A stretch of DNA of 64,000 nucleotides, taken from the NCBI RefSeq assembly GCF_014192095.1, contig NZ_JACHXN010000018.1, forward strand, positions 61,350 through 125,349, given 5' to 3'. Source of the DNA: Phyllobacterium trifolii (GTDB taxonomy: Bacteria; Pseudomonadota; Alphaproteobacteria; Rhizobiales; Rhizobiaceae). Both the position numbers and the translations under genes were made by a program. Below, piece after piece: positions 16,731 through 26,555 of the stretch. The notes under the pieces were generated by a model. The model did no database searches. It was not told the DNA's origin and was given only the letters and a program-made list of their open reading frames with translations. Each line of letters starts with the position of its first letter. The first letter of the stretch is position 1.

Positions 16731-19157
16731 CTATTGCTTGGCGAGTTTCTGCGCAGGCTTGTCCCGTCCGAGATTCTGCAGCTCGATATCGGTGATCGCG
16801 ACCTTGCCGCTCTCCTTGGGGAAGACGAGTTTCAGCTCTTTGAGGCTGGTCAAGTCGATGCCCTCGAAGGCCTTCAGCGGGATGGCGACCATGTTCAGAA
16901 GCTGTCGCAGCTTTCCTATCCATTGCTCGTCGTCAATATGGTCGACGAGGGGTATTCCGTCGCCCATCTTGCGCGGTGTATTGTATAGAGCATCGCTGAA
17001 ATCACTTGCGGTCACAGTTGCCGTTTTACCGGCGTTGTCGGTAAGTGTCACCAACACTTCCTGGCCTATCGGATGCACCACCGCAATGCGGAAGGTCAGA
17101 GAATCCATGCCCTTGGCGGAGAGCCCCGTAAGATCAGTTTTTATAACAGCGTTCGGTTGCGACCAGATCAACTCGGCATGATCGGCAACCGAGAGAAAGC
17201 CTGATGCACCCCAACCGGCATATTTGAACTCCGGCAATTGTGGAGAACTGCAGTTGCTGGCTACGCCACCGCCCAGAGACATGTCGCAACGCACAAGACC
17301 GCCGCTATCAAGGCCAGAAAACGCGATAGCCCCGCCAAGTTGATTACGGTGGAGGCTGTCAGCCTTTTCGAAGCGTTGGATAAGCTTTCGCTTGCGATCG
17401 CTCTTCTGCACGGTCAGCATCACACGTTCATCGCAGGTTTTTATCCCTTTCTCGCAAGCGGCCTCAGGCAATTGCGCATGACCGTTCCAGTAGGCCGCGA
17501 ATTTTTGCTCGCCTCCTACATGGTAGCGCATGAAGGAATTGATAAGAAAAAGCCCGTTGCGCTCCTGGTTAGGCCGGCTCAGGCTAATTCTGTCGTGGCG
17601 CGTCTCGCTACAATATTCACCCACACGATCATTGCCCCATTCTCTGTTGTAGAAATCGTGATTCGCTCCCTTCACCAGGATTTGATAGCGCGGTGCGGTG
17701 TCGGTTTTGGGGCCAAACCGGTTGTGATCGTACGCCAATGCACCCTCGAGATCAGCCACGTCCCCATCGCAGGATGGCAGCAAATTTACCAATGGAACAT
17801 TGTTCAGGCCAAGATTGCCATCAAAATCTGTCGGCGCCAGCATGAAGGCCGCCTTGAAATCATAGGGCTCTGCAGCCTCCTTGCCCGCTGCATAATAGAT
17901 GTTGTATTTTTTTAGCGCTGCATCGAACTTCTGCTTGTCAAGGCTGGCAGGTGCTGCCTTGACCTCGGGTTTGGCCTCCACAGCCGGATGCGTGACCTCC
18001 GGTACGACAGTGTCGGCAAAAAAAGGAAAAAGTTTTCCAAGGACAGCGGGGGCTTTGAGCAAGGCTGGTTTTATGCTGTCTGCAGTGGCACCCTGAAGAA
18101 ACGGTCCGTACTTCTCGAAAGCGAGTGCGAATTTTGCCTCGTCAATGGTGGCTGGCTCGACCGTCTCAGGCGTTGCCTCCACCGCGGGTTGGAATTTGAT
18201 CTCCGCTGTGACAGCGGCGGCCAGATCCGGATAGGAATAGAAAAAGGAGGTAGGACTATCCTTCAGGGCGGTTTGCAGGTTGTCTGCGTTTGTGCCCAAA
18301 CGGGACAAGTTGAGTTTGATAGCGGCTGAAACGCCTTGCCCGCCGCGCGAATGGCCCATAATCCCGACGCGGGTAAAATCGAGCTTGCCTTGCAAGGCAT
18401 TGAGCAGGCCGGGCTTGCCGTCGCTATCGATCTGGCCGTTGCTATCGATTTGGCGCAGGCGGTCCAGCGTACCCAGGATCAATTGGCCGCGTGATTGGCT
18501 GCTAGCATCGCCCATGGCATTGTTTCGACCCGCGTGGATCGAGACCACGACATAGCCATGGCTGACGAGTTCTTCGGAAAGATAGTCATAGCCCTTATAG
18601 CTCGTTTCATGATCTCCCATTCCGTGTTCAAAGATGATGACCGGAAACGGCCCGAGTTGTGCCGCCTCAAGCTCTGCGGCCGCCACAGGGTATTGTATCC
18701 AGCCTTTGATCGGAGCGATAAAGAGCTCGTTATCCGTGGGTTTGCGAAAGTCTATGACAGGCCAAGTATCGTTTGACCACGATACGAGATTGCCCAGATC
18801 ATAGTCGATCATGCCTGAGGGCACGAATGTGTCGCCATCCGTCGTACTTGGCGCAACCTCGGTAAACCGCGCCGCCTTGCCGGCAGGGTCGACCAGAGGT
18901 GTTGCTTTTCCGCCATCGGTTACCAGCTTTTTCGGCTCGGTCTCCGGAACTTCTGTGGCCGTGCCGACGACCGGCTCTTCTGAGATGATGAGCTTTTCGG
19001 CAATCGCGACTGGTGCCGGCACATCGAATGTCGAGCCGGAGGCTGGTGTCTTATCCTCATTGCAGCCTGATAAAGCGCCAACAAGCATTGCAGATATGCA
19101 CGCTGTTTGTGCAAGTCTGCACGCCAAGCGCGTGCCTGGTTTCAACCATTGCGTCAT
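16731..19157 (-). CDS. Alpha/beta-hydrolase lipoprotein with duplicated insert
   Basis: An 808-residue predicted lipoprotein; the signal sequence ends in ALSGC with lipidated Cys32. The hydrolase core resembles chlorophyllase/PAF-acetylhydrolase-like enzymes: HGMGDHETSYKG (about 179), nucleophile elbow GHSRGGQG with Ser270, a likely acid in PSCDGD (Asp464 or Asp466) and His500 in KGANHDFYN. Between Ser and acid lies a Pro/Glu/Ala-rich insert holding two related units near 325-358 and 391-427. After about 560 comes a C-terminal domain that looks beta-rich. ATG 19157 gives the signal peptide; the frame is open to 19271. Substrate unknown. Family D repeats flank it on both sides. Confidence 0.8.
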   Translation of the reverse strand: MTQWLKPGTRLACRLAQTACISAMLVGALSGCNEDKTPASGSTFDVPAPVAIAEKLIISEEPVVGTATEVPETEPKKLVTDGGKATPLVDPAGKAARFTEVAPSTTDGDTFVPSGMIDYDLGNLVSWSNDTWPVIDFRKPTDNELFIAPIKGWIQYPVAAAELEAAQLGPFPVIIFEHGMGDHETSYKGYDYLSEELVSHGYVVVSIHAGRNNAMGDASSQSRGQLILGTLDRLRQIDSNGQIDSDGKPGLLNALQGKLDFTRVGIMGHSRGGQGVSAAIKLNLSRLGTNADNLQTALKDSPTSFFYSYPDLAAAVTAEIKFQPAVEATPETVEPATIDEAKFALAFEKYGPFLQGATADSIKPALLKAPAVLGKLFPFFADTVVPEVTHPAVEAKPEVKAAPASLDKQKFDAALKKYNIYYAAGKEAAEPYDFKAAFMLAPTDFDGNLGLNNVPLVNLLPSCDGDVADLEGALAYDHNRFGPKTDTAPRYQILVKGANHDFYNREWGNDRVGEYCSETRHDRISLSRPNQERNGLFLINSFMRYHVGGEQKFAAYWNGHAQLPEAACEKGIKTCDERVMLTVQKSDRKRKLIQRFEKADSLHRNQLGGAIAFSGLDSGGLVRCDMSLGGGVASNCSSPQLPEFKYAGWGASGFLSVADHAELIWSQPNAVIKTDLTGLSAKGMDSLTFRIAVVHPIGQEVLVTLTDNAGKTATVTASDFSDALYNTPRKMGDGIPLVDHIDDEQWIGKLRQLLNMVAIPLKAFEGIDLTSLKELKLVFPKESGKVAITDIELQNLGRDKPAQKLAKQ

Positions 19158-19332
19158 TGTAAATAATTCCCTCAACTGGGGGTCGTATTTTGAATAATCG
19201 ACCGTGAATGACAAAAATATAAGATGGCAAATAATCATGGGCTGCGGGACATACGTGCCCGCATCCATCATATAAGCAATGATCGTGCCAGTTTGGTTCA
19301 GTGGGGGATTTTAAGTCGGGAAATACCTCCCA

Positions 19333-19456
19333 CTCCGTCATCCTCGGGCTTGACCCGAGGACCCATTGGAATTTCCAAATGGCAGCGTCGAGCTCTTGTT
19401 TCTGCACGAAGTGTGGGTCCTCGGGTCAAGCCCGAGGATGACGGAGAGGGAGGAGG
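19333..19456. repeat. MITE-like element, family D copy 2 (inverted)
   Basis: CTCCGTCATCCTCGGGCTTG, ACCCGAGGACCCATTGG, then after the core GTGTGGGTCC, TCGGGTCAAGCCCGAGG and ATGACGGAG. The core is the reverse complement of copy 1, so the two are inverted around the hydrolase gene. The rest of the 19158-19593 gap holds only the hydrolase leader and the helicase terminator. Confidence 0.8.
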
Positions 19457-19540
19457 ATGACGGAGAGGGCGGCGTCAGGGAGCGCAACCTTCCGATCGTG
19501 AAGGCCGCTGAGCGCTATTCCTGAAACAATCCCGGGCATA

Positions 19541-19572
19541 AAAAAAGCTCCATCGTGAGATGGAGCCTTTTT
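19541..19572 (-). terminator. Rho-independent terminator of the DEAD-box helicase gene
   Basis: On the minus strand GCTCCATC-TCAC-GATGGAGC (19547-19566) is followed by a run of T (A6 at 19541-19546 on the plus strand). It is placed about 20 bases after the helicase stop. Confidence 0.85.
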
Positions 19573-19593
19573 AGATTATGCGAACGCGCTGAA

Positions 19594-21522
19594 TTACTCA
19601 GCTCCTCCTGCTGCGGCTTTCCGTGCCTTCTTGGCTTTGTACTTGTCAAAGCCATGCAGTTCGCCTGGTTTGCGTTCTTTTGGTGTTTTCTTCGGCTTTT
19701 CAGGCTTTTCTGTGGTCCAGCCTTCCGGCTTCGCCTTGGCTGGCTTGGCCGCCCAATCGGTCCTGGGCTTCTCGTCATTCGAGCGTGGCTTGCGATTGTC
19801 GAATTCGCGCTTCTCGCCGAATTGCTTCCTCGGCTTGAAGTCGCCGCCCTCAGTACGACGCGGCGATGAAGGCCCAGCCCCTTCGCTGCGCGTGATGTTC
19901 ACACCCTTTTCGCCAGAACCGAACTGCTTGATCCGCGCCATGAAGGCATCGGCTTTGCTGGCTGTGATTTCAAAACGCGTCTCCGTCTCGAGGATCTTGA
20001 TCGAGCCGACATCCGTCTTGGTGATATCGCCGGCCTTGCAGATCAGCGGCAGGAGCCAGCGCGGCTCGGCGCGCTGTTTGCGGCCAACGCTCAAGGAAAA
20101 CCATGCGCCGCTTTCGAACTCAACGAAACGATCCGAGCGCGACGTACGCTCGCCGCGGCCCGGACGATCCTCGAAACTGCCTTTGCGGATCGGTTCGAGG
20201 ACATGGGACGGCGTGCTGGAAAGTTCTTCCGGGGCAGGGCGCGCCGCCATCTGCTGGCGCAGATAGGCCGCTGCGATCTGTTCGGCTGAATGCAGGCCGA
20301 GCAATTCGGCTACATATCCGGCCTCTTCCTCGCTCACGACTTCCGTCAGGGAAGGGTCATTGAGAATGCGGTCATGGTTGCGCTTGTTGATCGCATCGGC
20401 ATCCGGTGGCGGCACCATGGTCGTCGACAGCTTGGCACCCTGCAGCAGGCGCTCGGCGGTGCGGCGGCGCGATGCCGGCACGATCAAGACGCAAATGCCT
20501 TTGCGCCCCGCGCGTCCGGTACGGCCGCTACGATGCAAAAGCGTCTCGGAATTGTTCGGCAGGTCGGCGTGAATGACGAGATCGAGATTGGGCAGATCGA
20601 TACCACGCGCCGCAACATCGGTCGCAACGCAAACACGGGCACGGCCATCGCGCATCGCCTGCAGGGCGTTGGTGCGCTCGGCCTGGCTGAGTTCGCCTGA
20701 AAGGGAAACGACGGAAAAGCCGCGATTGGACAGACGGCTGGTCAGGTGCTTCACCGCCTCGCGGGTCGATCCGAAAATAATGGTGTTTTGTGCATCATAG
20801 AAGAGCAGGGAATTGATGATGGCGTTTTCGCGCTCACGCGGCGCCACCGGCATGATGTGGTATTCGATATCCGCGTGCTGCTCGCGGTCGCTCGTGGCGG
20901 AAATGCGCAAGGCATCTTTCTGGAATTGCTTGGCGAGCAAGGCGATGGGTTTTGGTACCGTTGCCGAGAACATCAGGGTGCGGCGGTCTTTGGGCGCTTC
21001 GCCGAGAATGAATTCGAGGTCTTCGCGGAAACCGAGATCGAGCATCTCGTCGGCTTCATCGAGCACGACTGCGCGCAGTTCCTTCATGTCGAGCGAACCG
21101 CGGGTGATATGGTCGCGCAAACGACCGGGTGTGCCGACGACGATATGCGCGCCCTGTTGAAGCGCACGGCGCTCCTTGGTCATGTCCATGCCGCCAACGC
21201 AGGAGGCGATGCGCGCTCCGGTGGGCTCGTAGAGCCATTCGAGTTCGCGGCGAACCTGCAATGCCAGTTCGCGCGTCGGGGCGATGACCAGCGCGTAAGG
21301 TGCGCCAATGGATGTGAAGCGGTCTTCGCCTTCAAGCAAGGTCGGTGCGATGGCGATACCGAAGGCGACGGTCTTGCCGGAGCCGGTCTGGGCGGAGACC
21401 AGGAGGTCGGCGCCCTCGGCTTCCGGAGCCAGAACAGCGGTCTGCACCGGCGTCAGGGTCTCGTAGCCACGGGCTGCCAATGCACCGGACAACGCCGGAG
21501 CGATAGAATCAAAAATAGTCAT
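19594..21522 (-). CDS. DEAD-box ATP-dependent RNA helicase with DbpA-like RNA-binding domain
   Basis: A 642-residue helicase that remodels RNA or RNP, plausibly in ribosome assembly or cold adaptation. Seen in order: Q motif TPVQTAVL, motif I QTGSGKT (45-51), PTRELALQ, TPGRLRDH, DEAD near residue 155, SAT, then C-terminal helicase motifs including ATDVAARGIDL and HRSGRTGRAGRKG. Residues about 470-550 (WFSLSVGRKQRAEPRWLLPL, IKILETETRFEI) resemble the DbpA C-terminal RNA-binding fold. A basic Lys/Arg/Pro tail closes the protein. ATG 21522 is chosen because the upstream extension lacks family similarity. Confidence 0.92.
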   Translation of the reverse strand: MTIFDSIAPALSGALAARGYETLTPVQTAVLAPEAEGADLLVSAQTGSGKTVAFGIAIAPTLLEGEDRFTSIGAPYALVIAPTRELALQVRRELEWLYEPTGARIASCVGGMDMTKERRALQQGAHIVVGTPGRLRDHITRGSLDMKELRAVVLDEADEMLDLGFREDLEFILGEAPKDRRTLMFSATVPKPIALLAKQFQKDALRISATSDREQHADIEYHIMPVAPRERENAIINSLLFYDAQNTIIFGSTREAVKHLTSRLSNRGFSVVSLSGELSQAERTNALQAMRDGRARVCVATDVAARGIDLPNLDLVIHADLPNNSETLLHRSGRTGRAGRKGICVLIVPASRRRTAERLLQGAKLSTTMVPPPDADAINKRNHDRILNDPSLTEVVSEEEAGYVAELLGLHSAEQIAAAYLRQQMAARPAPEELSSTPSHVLEPIRKGSFEDRPGRGERTSRSDRFVEFESGAWFSLSVGRKQRAEPRWLLPLICKAGDITKTDVGSIKILETETRFEITASKADAFMARIKQFGSGEKGVNITRSEGAGPSSPRRTEGGDFKPRKQFGEKREFDNRKPRSNDEKPRTDWAAKPAKAKPEGWTTEKPEKPKKTPKERKPGELHGFDKYKAKKARKAAAGGAE

Positions 21523-21672
21523 CAATGAACTTTCAGTGCTGGTTTGGGCGTGTGGTTGGCTCGGCGTCAATGGGAGCACGAGCGGCACGCATGTAGCTTT
21601 GTTGCGCTCTCGTAGAGCCTGCGACGCGTTCCGTCAATGCCAAGAAACGCATAGCTCCCATCCGCACTCCCG

Positions 21673-22149
21673 TCAGGAGGTGAAGCCCGCACGTTTCAAA
21701 CGCACAATAGCGAGGTCGAGCGCGGAAAGAAAGCTCGAACGATCTTTCAGGGAAAATGGTCGCGGACCGCCGGTGATCTGCCCGGCGGAGCGCAGTTCGT
21801 CCATGAGATTGCGTGTTGCGAGCGTGTTGCCGATGGAGGCTTCGGTAAAGGCGCGCCCGGTCGGCGAAATGGCGTCGGCCCCGGCTTTGACGCAGCGGCT
21901 GGCGAGCGGAATGTCCGCCGTCACCACCACATCGCCGCGCGAGACGCGCTCCGCGATCCAGTCATCGGCGGCGTCGAAGCCATCGCTGACGATGACACGC
22001 TCGATCATCGGATCGCGCGGAATTGCCATCATCGAGTTGGAGACAACGAAGACCTTGACGCCATAGCGCTCGGCAACGCGGTAAATTTCCGCCTTGACCG
22101 GGCAGGCATCGGCGTCGACATAGATTGTGATCTTTTTCTCTTCAGTCAT
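21673..22149 (-). CDS. YaiI/YqxD family DUF188 protein
   Basis: A 158-residue UPF0178/DUF188 protein with a PIN-like fold; the activity is unproven. Seen: [23 protein letters not shown] at the N-terminus, [25 protein letters not shown] and the conserved C-terminal [22 protein letters not shown] 22149 starts 2 bases after the exoD stop, so it is probably co-transcribed with exoD. Confidence 0.9.
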   Translation of the reverse strand: MTEEKKITIYVDADACPVKAEIYRVAERYGVKVFVVSNSMMAIPRDPMIERVIVSDGFDAADDWIAERVSRGDVVVTADIPLASRCVKAGADAISPTGRAFTEASIGNTLATRNLMDELRSAGQITGGPRPFSLKDRSSFLSALDLAIVRLKRAGFTS

Positions 22150-22151
22150 AT

Positions 22152-22775
22152 TTATCCAAAAATGTGCAGAGCCGCGAGCCCAACCGAGGCACCGAGCCCG
22201 ATGGCGATGCCTGCAGCAAGCGCTGCCACCAAAAGGCCTGTTCCGAGCCAGACGCCATCCTGTTCGCCAAGGCCGATGGCCAAAAGGACAATGCTGAGCG
22301 CCGGCAGCTGATTGATGAGCGGGACCGGCAGGATGACAATCAGCGACATCAGCAGCGCGACGATGCTGACGGCACGCTCGACGATCATTTGCGGAACGAA
22401 CCAATAGCGCGGGCGTGCCAGCTTTTCAAAGCGAACAAGCATGGGCTCCAGCCTTGCAATGAACCGGCGATACGTTTCAACCTGCATTGATTTGCGCCGC
22501 ATGAAGGCTGGAAACCACGGCTTTTCAAAGCCGAGCAGCATCTGGATCGAGAGCAGCACCAGCGGAATGCCGAAGATCGTGGAAGTGCCCGGAGGAAGCG
22601 GCACAAGATTGAGCGCCGCAAATAGAATCATCAGCGCGCCGAAACTGCGTTCAGACAAGGCGTCGAGAATGTCGTCGAACGATATTCTCGTCGCGGGATC
22701 CGCGCCGATCTCGACAAGGACTTTGGACAAGCGCCGTGTATCCGGATCGTACGGCGTGCTATCGTCGCCGCTCAT
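22152..22775 (-). CDS. exoD: ExoD-family exopolysaccharide-synthesis membrane protein
   Basis: A 207-residue ExoD family protein. In Sinorhizobium exoD mutants are alkali-sensitive and altered in exopolysaccharide; the biochemical role is unclear. Seen: the N-terminal helical part [32 protein letters not shown], then four or more hydrophobic segments to the C-terminus. A shortened family A repeat abuts its start codon, leaving the promoter in or beyond the repeat. The YaiI-like gene follows after 2 bases. Confidence 0.87.
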   Translation of the reverse strand: MSGDDSTPYDPDTRRLSKVLVEIGADPATRISFDDILDALSERSFGALMILFAALNLVPLPPGTSTIFGIPLVLLSIQMLLGFEKPWFPAFMRRKSMQVETYRRFIARLEPMLVRFEKLARPRYWFVPQMIVERAVSIVALLMSLIVILPVPLINQLPALSIVLLAIGLGEQDGVWLGTGLLVAALAAGIAIGLGASVGLAALHIFG

Positions 22776-22776
22776 C

Positions 22777-22865
22777 GATATTCACGCTCTGACGGCCTGC
22801 AAATGGCGTTTTTCTGCGCTCCGGTGCTCGAAACCCACCATTTTCGTCGGGTCATGGCATGAATC
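22777..22865. repeat. Palindromic intergenic element, family A copy 3 (internally deleted)
   Basis: Shares both outer arms with the copy at 1830-1949 (GACGG, CTGCAAATGGCGTTTT, CACCAT, TCATG, GAATC). It has only one GCTCCGGTGCTC (22818-22829) where the full copy has two spaced 33 bases apart. It lies 1 base upstream of the exoD start codon. Confidence 0.8.
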
Positions 22866-22889
22866 TCAACAGTCATGCGTAGAGGACAT

Positions 22890-23771
22890 TCAGCGCGTCG
22901 GAACGGGATGTTCGCCCCGATAATCATAGAAGCCGCGGCCGGCCTTGCGTCCAAGCCAACCGGCCTCGACATATTTTACCAGGAGTGGGCAGGGGCGATA
23001 TTTGGAATCCGCCAGACCGTCATAAAGGACCTGCATGATCGACAGGCAGGTATCGAGGCCGATGAAATCGGCCAGCTGCAACGGTCCCATGGGGTGATTG
23101 GCGCCGAGTTTCATCGCGGTATCGATGGCATCGACCGAGCCGACGCCCTCATAGAGCACGTAAATCGCTTCGTTGATCATCGGCAACAGGATGCGATTGA
23201 CGATGAATGCCGGAAAATCCTCCGATACGGTAATAGTCTTGTCGAGGCTGGCGACAAATTCCCGGGCACTTTCGAATGTGACGTTCTCTGTTGCGATGCC
23301 TCGAATAAGCTCCACGAGATGCATCACCGGAACCGGATTCATGAAGTGAATGCCGATGAATCGTTCCGGGCGATCGGTGGTCGCAGCAAGGCGTGTGATC
23401 GAGATCGATGACGTGTTGGTGGCGAGGATGGCTTCCGGATTGAGGTTTGGACAAAGCTGCGCGAAAATCTTGCGTTTTACGGTCTCATCTTCCGTGGCTG
23501 CTTCAATGGCAAGATCGACACCGGAAAGGTCCTCCATCCGCAAGGCCGGACGGATACGCGACATTCCCTTGACACGCTCCGCTTCCTCGAGCTTGCCGTG
23601 GGATACCTGGCGGGCCATATTGCCGTTAACGGTGGCGAGGGCCTTTTCGATCTGATCGGCCGACTGGTCATGGATCAAAACATCGTATCCAGCCAAAGCG
23701 CAGACATGTGCAATACCGCTGCCCATCTGCCCTGCGCCAACAATGCCTACGGTCTTGATCGAGCCTGCCAT
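22890..23771 (-). CDS. 3-hydroxybutyryl-CoA dehydrogenase
   Basis: A 293-residue NAD-dependent dehydrogenase (HBD/PaaH group) that oxidises or reduces 3-hydroxyacyl-CoA. Seen: GAGQMG at residues 12-17 in the N-terminal Rossmann fold, EAATEDETVKRKIF, NTSSISITRLA, the catalytic-histidine motif FIGIHFMNPVPVMHLVE, and the C-terminal dimer domain NRILLPMINEAIYVL, GANHPMGPLQLADFIGLD. Length is that of the bacterial single-domain enzyme. Located after etfBA on the same strand, it fits fatty-acid or polyhydroxybutyrate turnover feeding electrons to ETF. Confidence 0.94.
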   Translation of the reverse strand: MAGSIKTVGIVGAGQMGSGIAHVCALAGYDVLIHDQSADQIEKALATVNGNMARQVSHGKLEEAERVKGMSRIRPALRMEDLSGVDLAIEAATEDETVKRKIFAQLCPNLNPEAILATNTSSISITRLAATTDRPERFIGIHFMNPVPVMHLVELIRGIATENVTFESAREFVASLDKTITVSEDFPAFIVNRILLPMINEAIYVLYEGVGSVDAIDTAMKLGANHPMGPLQLADFIGLDTCLSIMQVLYDGLADSKYRPCPLLVKYVEAGWLGRKAGRGFYDYRGEHPVPTR

Positions 23772-23814
23772 GTTTCCATCCCGTCTTATTATGAATATAT
23801 CACACAAACTAAAT

Positions 23815-23843
23815 GGCCGGGGTAGCGTTCGTCTACCCCGGCC
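23815..23843. terminator. Hairpin after etfBA
   Basis: GGCCGGGGTAG (23815-23825) pairs perfectly with CTACCCCGGCC (23833-23843) around a 7-base loop, between the etfA stop and the hydroxybutyryl-CoA dehydrogenase start. T-rich sequence follows on either strand but no clean T run, so direction is unsettled; the minus strand is likelier from gene order. Confidence 0.65.
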
Positions 23844-23876
23844 AAGCAATTTCATTTTAAAGTTCGAATTAGATAA

Positions 23877-24806
23877 TCAAAGCGCCTTTTCAAGCTCCGG
23901 CAGGATGACGAAGAGATCGCCGACGAGACCATAATCAGCGACCTGGAAGATCGGGGCTTCCTCGTCCTTGTTGATGGCGACGATGACCTTCGAGTCCTTC
24001 ATCCCAGCCAGATGCTGGATCGCGCCGGAAATACCGACGGCAATGTAAAGATCCGGTGCCACCACCTTGCCGGTCTGGCCAACCTGCCAGTCGTTCGGAG
24101 CGTAGCCGGCATCCACCGCGGCGCGCGAGGCGCCAACAGCTGCACCGAGCTTGTCGGCGACAGGAAGGATCACTTCCTTGAACTTCTCGTTCGAGCCGAG
24201 GGCACGGCCACCGGAAATGATGATCCTGGCGGACGTCAGTTCCGGACGGTCGCCGCCGGAAAGCTTGGCCTCGACGAACTTCGACAGGCCGGGATTGGCT
24301 GCAGCCGAGACGTTCTCGACAGAAGCCGAACCGCCTTCACCGGCGGCCGCGAAGGTCGCAGTGCGCACGGTGATGACCTTCTTGGCATCCGTTGCCTGCA
24401 CGGTCTGGATGGCGTTGCCCGCATAGATCGGGCGCTTGAAGGTATCGGCCGAGATCACTTCGATGATGTCCGAGACCTGCATGACGTCGAGTAGCGCTGC
24501 AACACGTGGCAGGATGTTCTTGCCGTTGGTGGTGGCGGCCGCAATGATCGTGTCGTAATTGCCAGCGAGTGAAACGATGAGCGCTGCGCTTGCTTCGGCA
24601 AGGCGGTTGGCCAGATCGTCACTGTCGGCCAGCAGGACCTTTTTGACACCGGCAAGCTTGGCAGCCTGCTCGGCGACGCCCTTGGCGCCTTTGCCTGCGA
24701 CCAGCACATGCACGTCCGAGCCGATGGCAAGGGCTGCCGTCAGTGCCTTTGCAGTCTGGTCGGAAAGGGTCTCGTTATCGTGTTCGGCAAAAAGAAGAAT
24801 AGCCAT
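23877..24806 (-). CDS. etfA: Electron transfer flavoprotein alpha subunit
   Basis: A 309-residue FAD-binding subunit that passes electrons from acyl-CoA dehydrogenases to ETF:ubiquinone oxidoreductase. Seen: N-terminal [14 protein letters not shown], then the FAD domain with [59 protein letters not shown] and the C-terminal [13 protein letters not shown]. Follows etfB by 18 bases; the pair forms one transcription unit. Confidence 0.96.
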   Translation of the reverse strand: MAILLFAEHDNETLSDQTAKALTAALAIGSDVHVLVAGKGAKGVAEQAAKLAGVKKVLLADSDDLANRLAEASAALIVSLAGNYDTIIAAATTNGKNILPRVAALLDVMQVSDIIEVISADTFKRPIYAGNAIQTVQATDAKKVITVRTATFAAAGEGGSASVENVSAAANPGLSKFVEAKLSGGDRPELTSARIIISGGRALGSNEKFKEVILPVADKLGAAVGASRAAVDAGYAPNDWQVGQTGKVVAPDLYIAVGISGAIQHLAGMKDSKVIVAINKDEEAPIFQVADYGLVGDLFVILPELEKAL

Positions 24807-24824
24807 GGTGAAATTCCTTATCCT

Positions 24825-25577
24825 TTAAATCAGAACGCCGGCTTCGTTCTTCAGCTTGCTGATGAGTTCAGCGACATCCTTGACCTTGACACCTGCCTTG
24901 CGGCCGCCCGGCTCTTCGGTCTTGATGACCTTGAGGCGCGGCTTGGTATCGACGCCGTAATCGGCAGCGGACTTTTCATCCAGCGGCTTCTTCTTGGCCT
25001 TCATAATGTTGGGCAGCGAGGCATAACGCGGCTGGTTCAAGCGCAGGTCGGTGGTGACGATCGCCGGAAGCGTGATTTCGATGGTCTGCAGACCGCCATC
25101 GACTTCGCGGGTGACCTTGGCATTGTCGCTACCGAGCTCGACCTTCGATGCGAAAGTGCCCTGGCTCCAGCCGAGCAGGGCCGCAAGCATCTGACCTGTC
25201 TGGTTGGCATCATCGTCGATAGCCTGCTTGCCGAGGATGACCAGCTTTGGCTGTTCGGCATCGACGACGCCTTTCAGGATCTTGGCGACAGCGAGCGGCT
25301 CGACGATATCGTCGACCTTGACCAGAATGCCGCGGTCGGCACCCATGGCGAGCGCAGTGCGGATGGTTTCCTGCGCCTGCGCCGGTCCGATCGACACGAC
25401 GATCACTTCCTCGACCTTGCCTGCTTCCTTCAGACGGAGCGCTTCCTCGACTGCGATTTCGTCGAACGGGTTCATCGACATCTTCACATTGGCAAGTTCA
25501 ACGCCGGAGCCGTCGCCTTTAACCCTGATCTTCACGTTGTAATCGACTACCCGCTTTACCGGTACGAGGACTTTCAT
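24825..25577 (-). CDS. etfB: Electron transfer flavoprotein beta subunit
   Basis: A 250-residue AMP-binding subunit of ETF. Seen: [36 protein letters not shown], and the recognition-loop region [40 protein letters not shown] precedes ATG 25577, a good ribosome-binding site. First gene of etfBA. Confidence 0.96.
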   Translation of the reverse strand: MKVLVPVKRVVDYNVKIRVKGDGSGVELANVKMSMNPFDEIAVEEALRLKEAGKVEEVIVVSIGPAQAQETIRTALAMGADRGILVKVDDIVEPLAVAKILKGVVDAEQPKLVILGKQAIDDDANQTGQMLAALLGWSQGTFASKVELGSDNAKVTREVDGGLQTIEITLPAIVTTDLRLNQPRYASLPNIMKAKKKPLDEKSAADYGVDTKPRLKVIKTEEPGGRKAGVKVKDVAELISKLKNEAGVLI

Positions 25578-25759
25578 AGGGATTCCCTCTCAAATAAACG
25601 AAGGACAGATTTACCTGTCCGGTGGTGCTACCCGCTTGCCGGAAGCCGACATGGAGGTGAGAAAAACGACACTGCCGCGTCTGAGTTGCGCGGGACCGTA
25701 AATATGAGCGGAGTAAAGGTCAATCTGGCTGCGCCAAGTTCAACCGATTGAAAGAACGA

Positions 25760-26521
25760 TCATCGGCCCCACTTGACCGGTTCTGCCTCGCGGGTGACGG
25801 GTTCCGGTTGTTTCTCTACAACTACTGCGCGCGGCGAAACGATGGCCCGGTCAAACAGTGGCACGCTTCGGCGCTTCATGATCACGATGAGAACAGCGCC
25901 GGCGATGATGCCGCCGACATGGGCCGGCCAGGACACCTGTTCCTGCCCGCCCCATAAAAGCATTGCGAATTGTGTCACGACCCACAGCACCAGCGGATAG
26001 ATTGCCGGGATGCGCAGGGGAATGCGCCCAAATGCCAGCACCCAGACCTTTACGCGTGGATGCAGCAGCAGATAGGCGGAGACAATGCCGGCGATGGCGC
26101 CAGAAGCGCCGATGAGCGGCGCTTCTGAATCGGGCAGGATCACGCCATGCAGGAACGCTCCGGCGGCGGCGCACAGAAGATAGAAAATCAGAAACTTGAT
26201 GTGGCCAAGCGCATCTTCGACGTTGTCGCCGAAGACCCAGAGGAACAGCATATTGCCGCCGAGATGGAAGATGTCGGCGTGCAGGAAAGCGTAGGTGATG
26301 TAGGTGAAATCGGACGGGACGAAATAATAACTGGCAGGCAGAACCGCCATGTCATGGATGACGGCGGGTATGTAACCGAGACCGATCGCGGCCGCCTGCG
26401 CAGTCTCGCCGTCAACAGCCATGACCAGATAGACAAGCACGTTGATGACGATCAGCGAAAGCGTCACATATTGCAGCTTGATGTATTTGAGACTGTTGGC
26501 GTCATGCAATGGAATGAACAT
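25760..26521 (-). CDS. Rhomboid-family intramembrane serine protease
   Basis: A 253-residue polytopic protein that would cleave membrane proteins within the bilayer. Seen: six or more hydrophobic segments, HLGGNMLFLWVFGDNVE in the second/third segment region, nucleophile motif GASGAIAG with Ser140 and catalytic His201 in HVGGIIAG. The C-terminal approximately 40 residues are polar and Arg-rich. Substrates cannot be told. It precedes etfBA on the same strand with a 182-base gap. Confidence 0.92.
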   Translation of the reverse strand: MFIPLHDANSLKYIKLQYVTLSLIVINVLVYLVMAVDGETAQAAAIGLGYIPAVIHDMAVLPASYYFVPSDFTYITYAFLHADIFHLGGNMLFLWVFGDNVEDALGHIKFLIFYLLCAAAGAFLHGVILPDSEAPLIGASGAIAGIVSAYLLLHPRVKVWVLAFGRIPLRIPAIYPLVLWVVTQFAMLLWGGQEQVSWPAHVGGIIAGAVLIVIMKRRSVPLFDRAIVSPRAVVVEKQPEPVTREAEPVKWGR

Positions 26522-26555
26522 CGGCGCCGGTCCCCTGCCTCAGCGATCGTGACAT

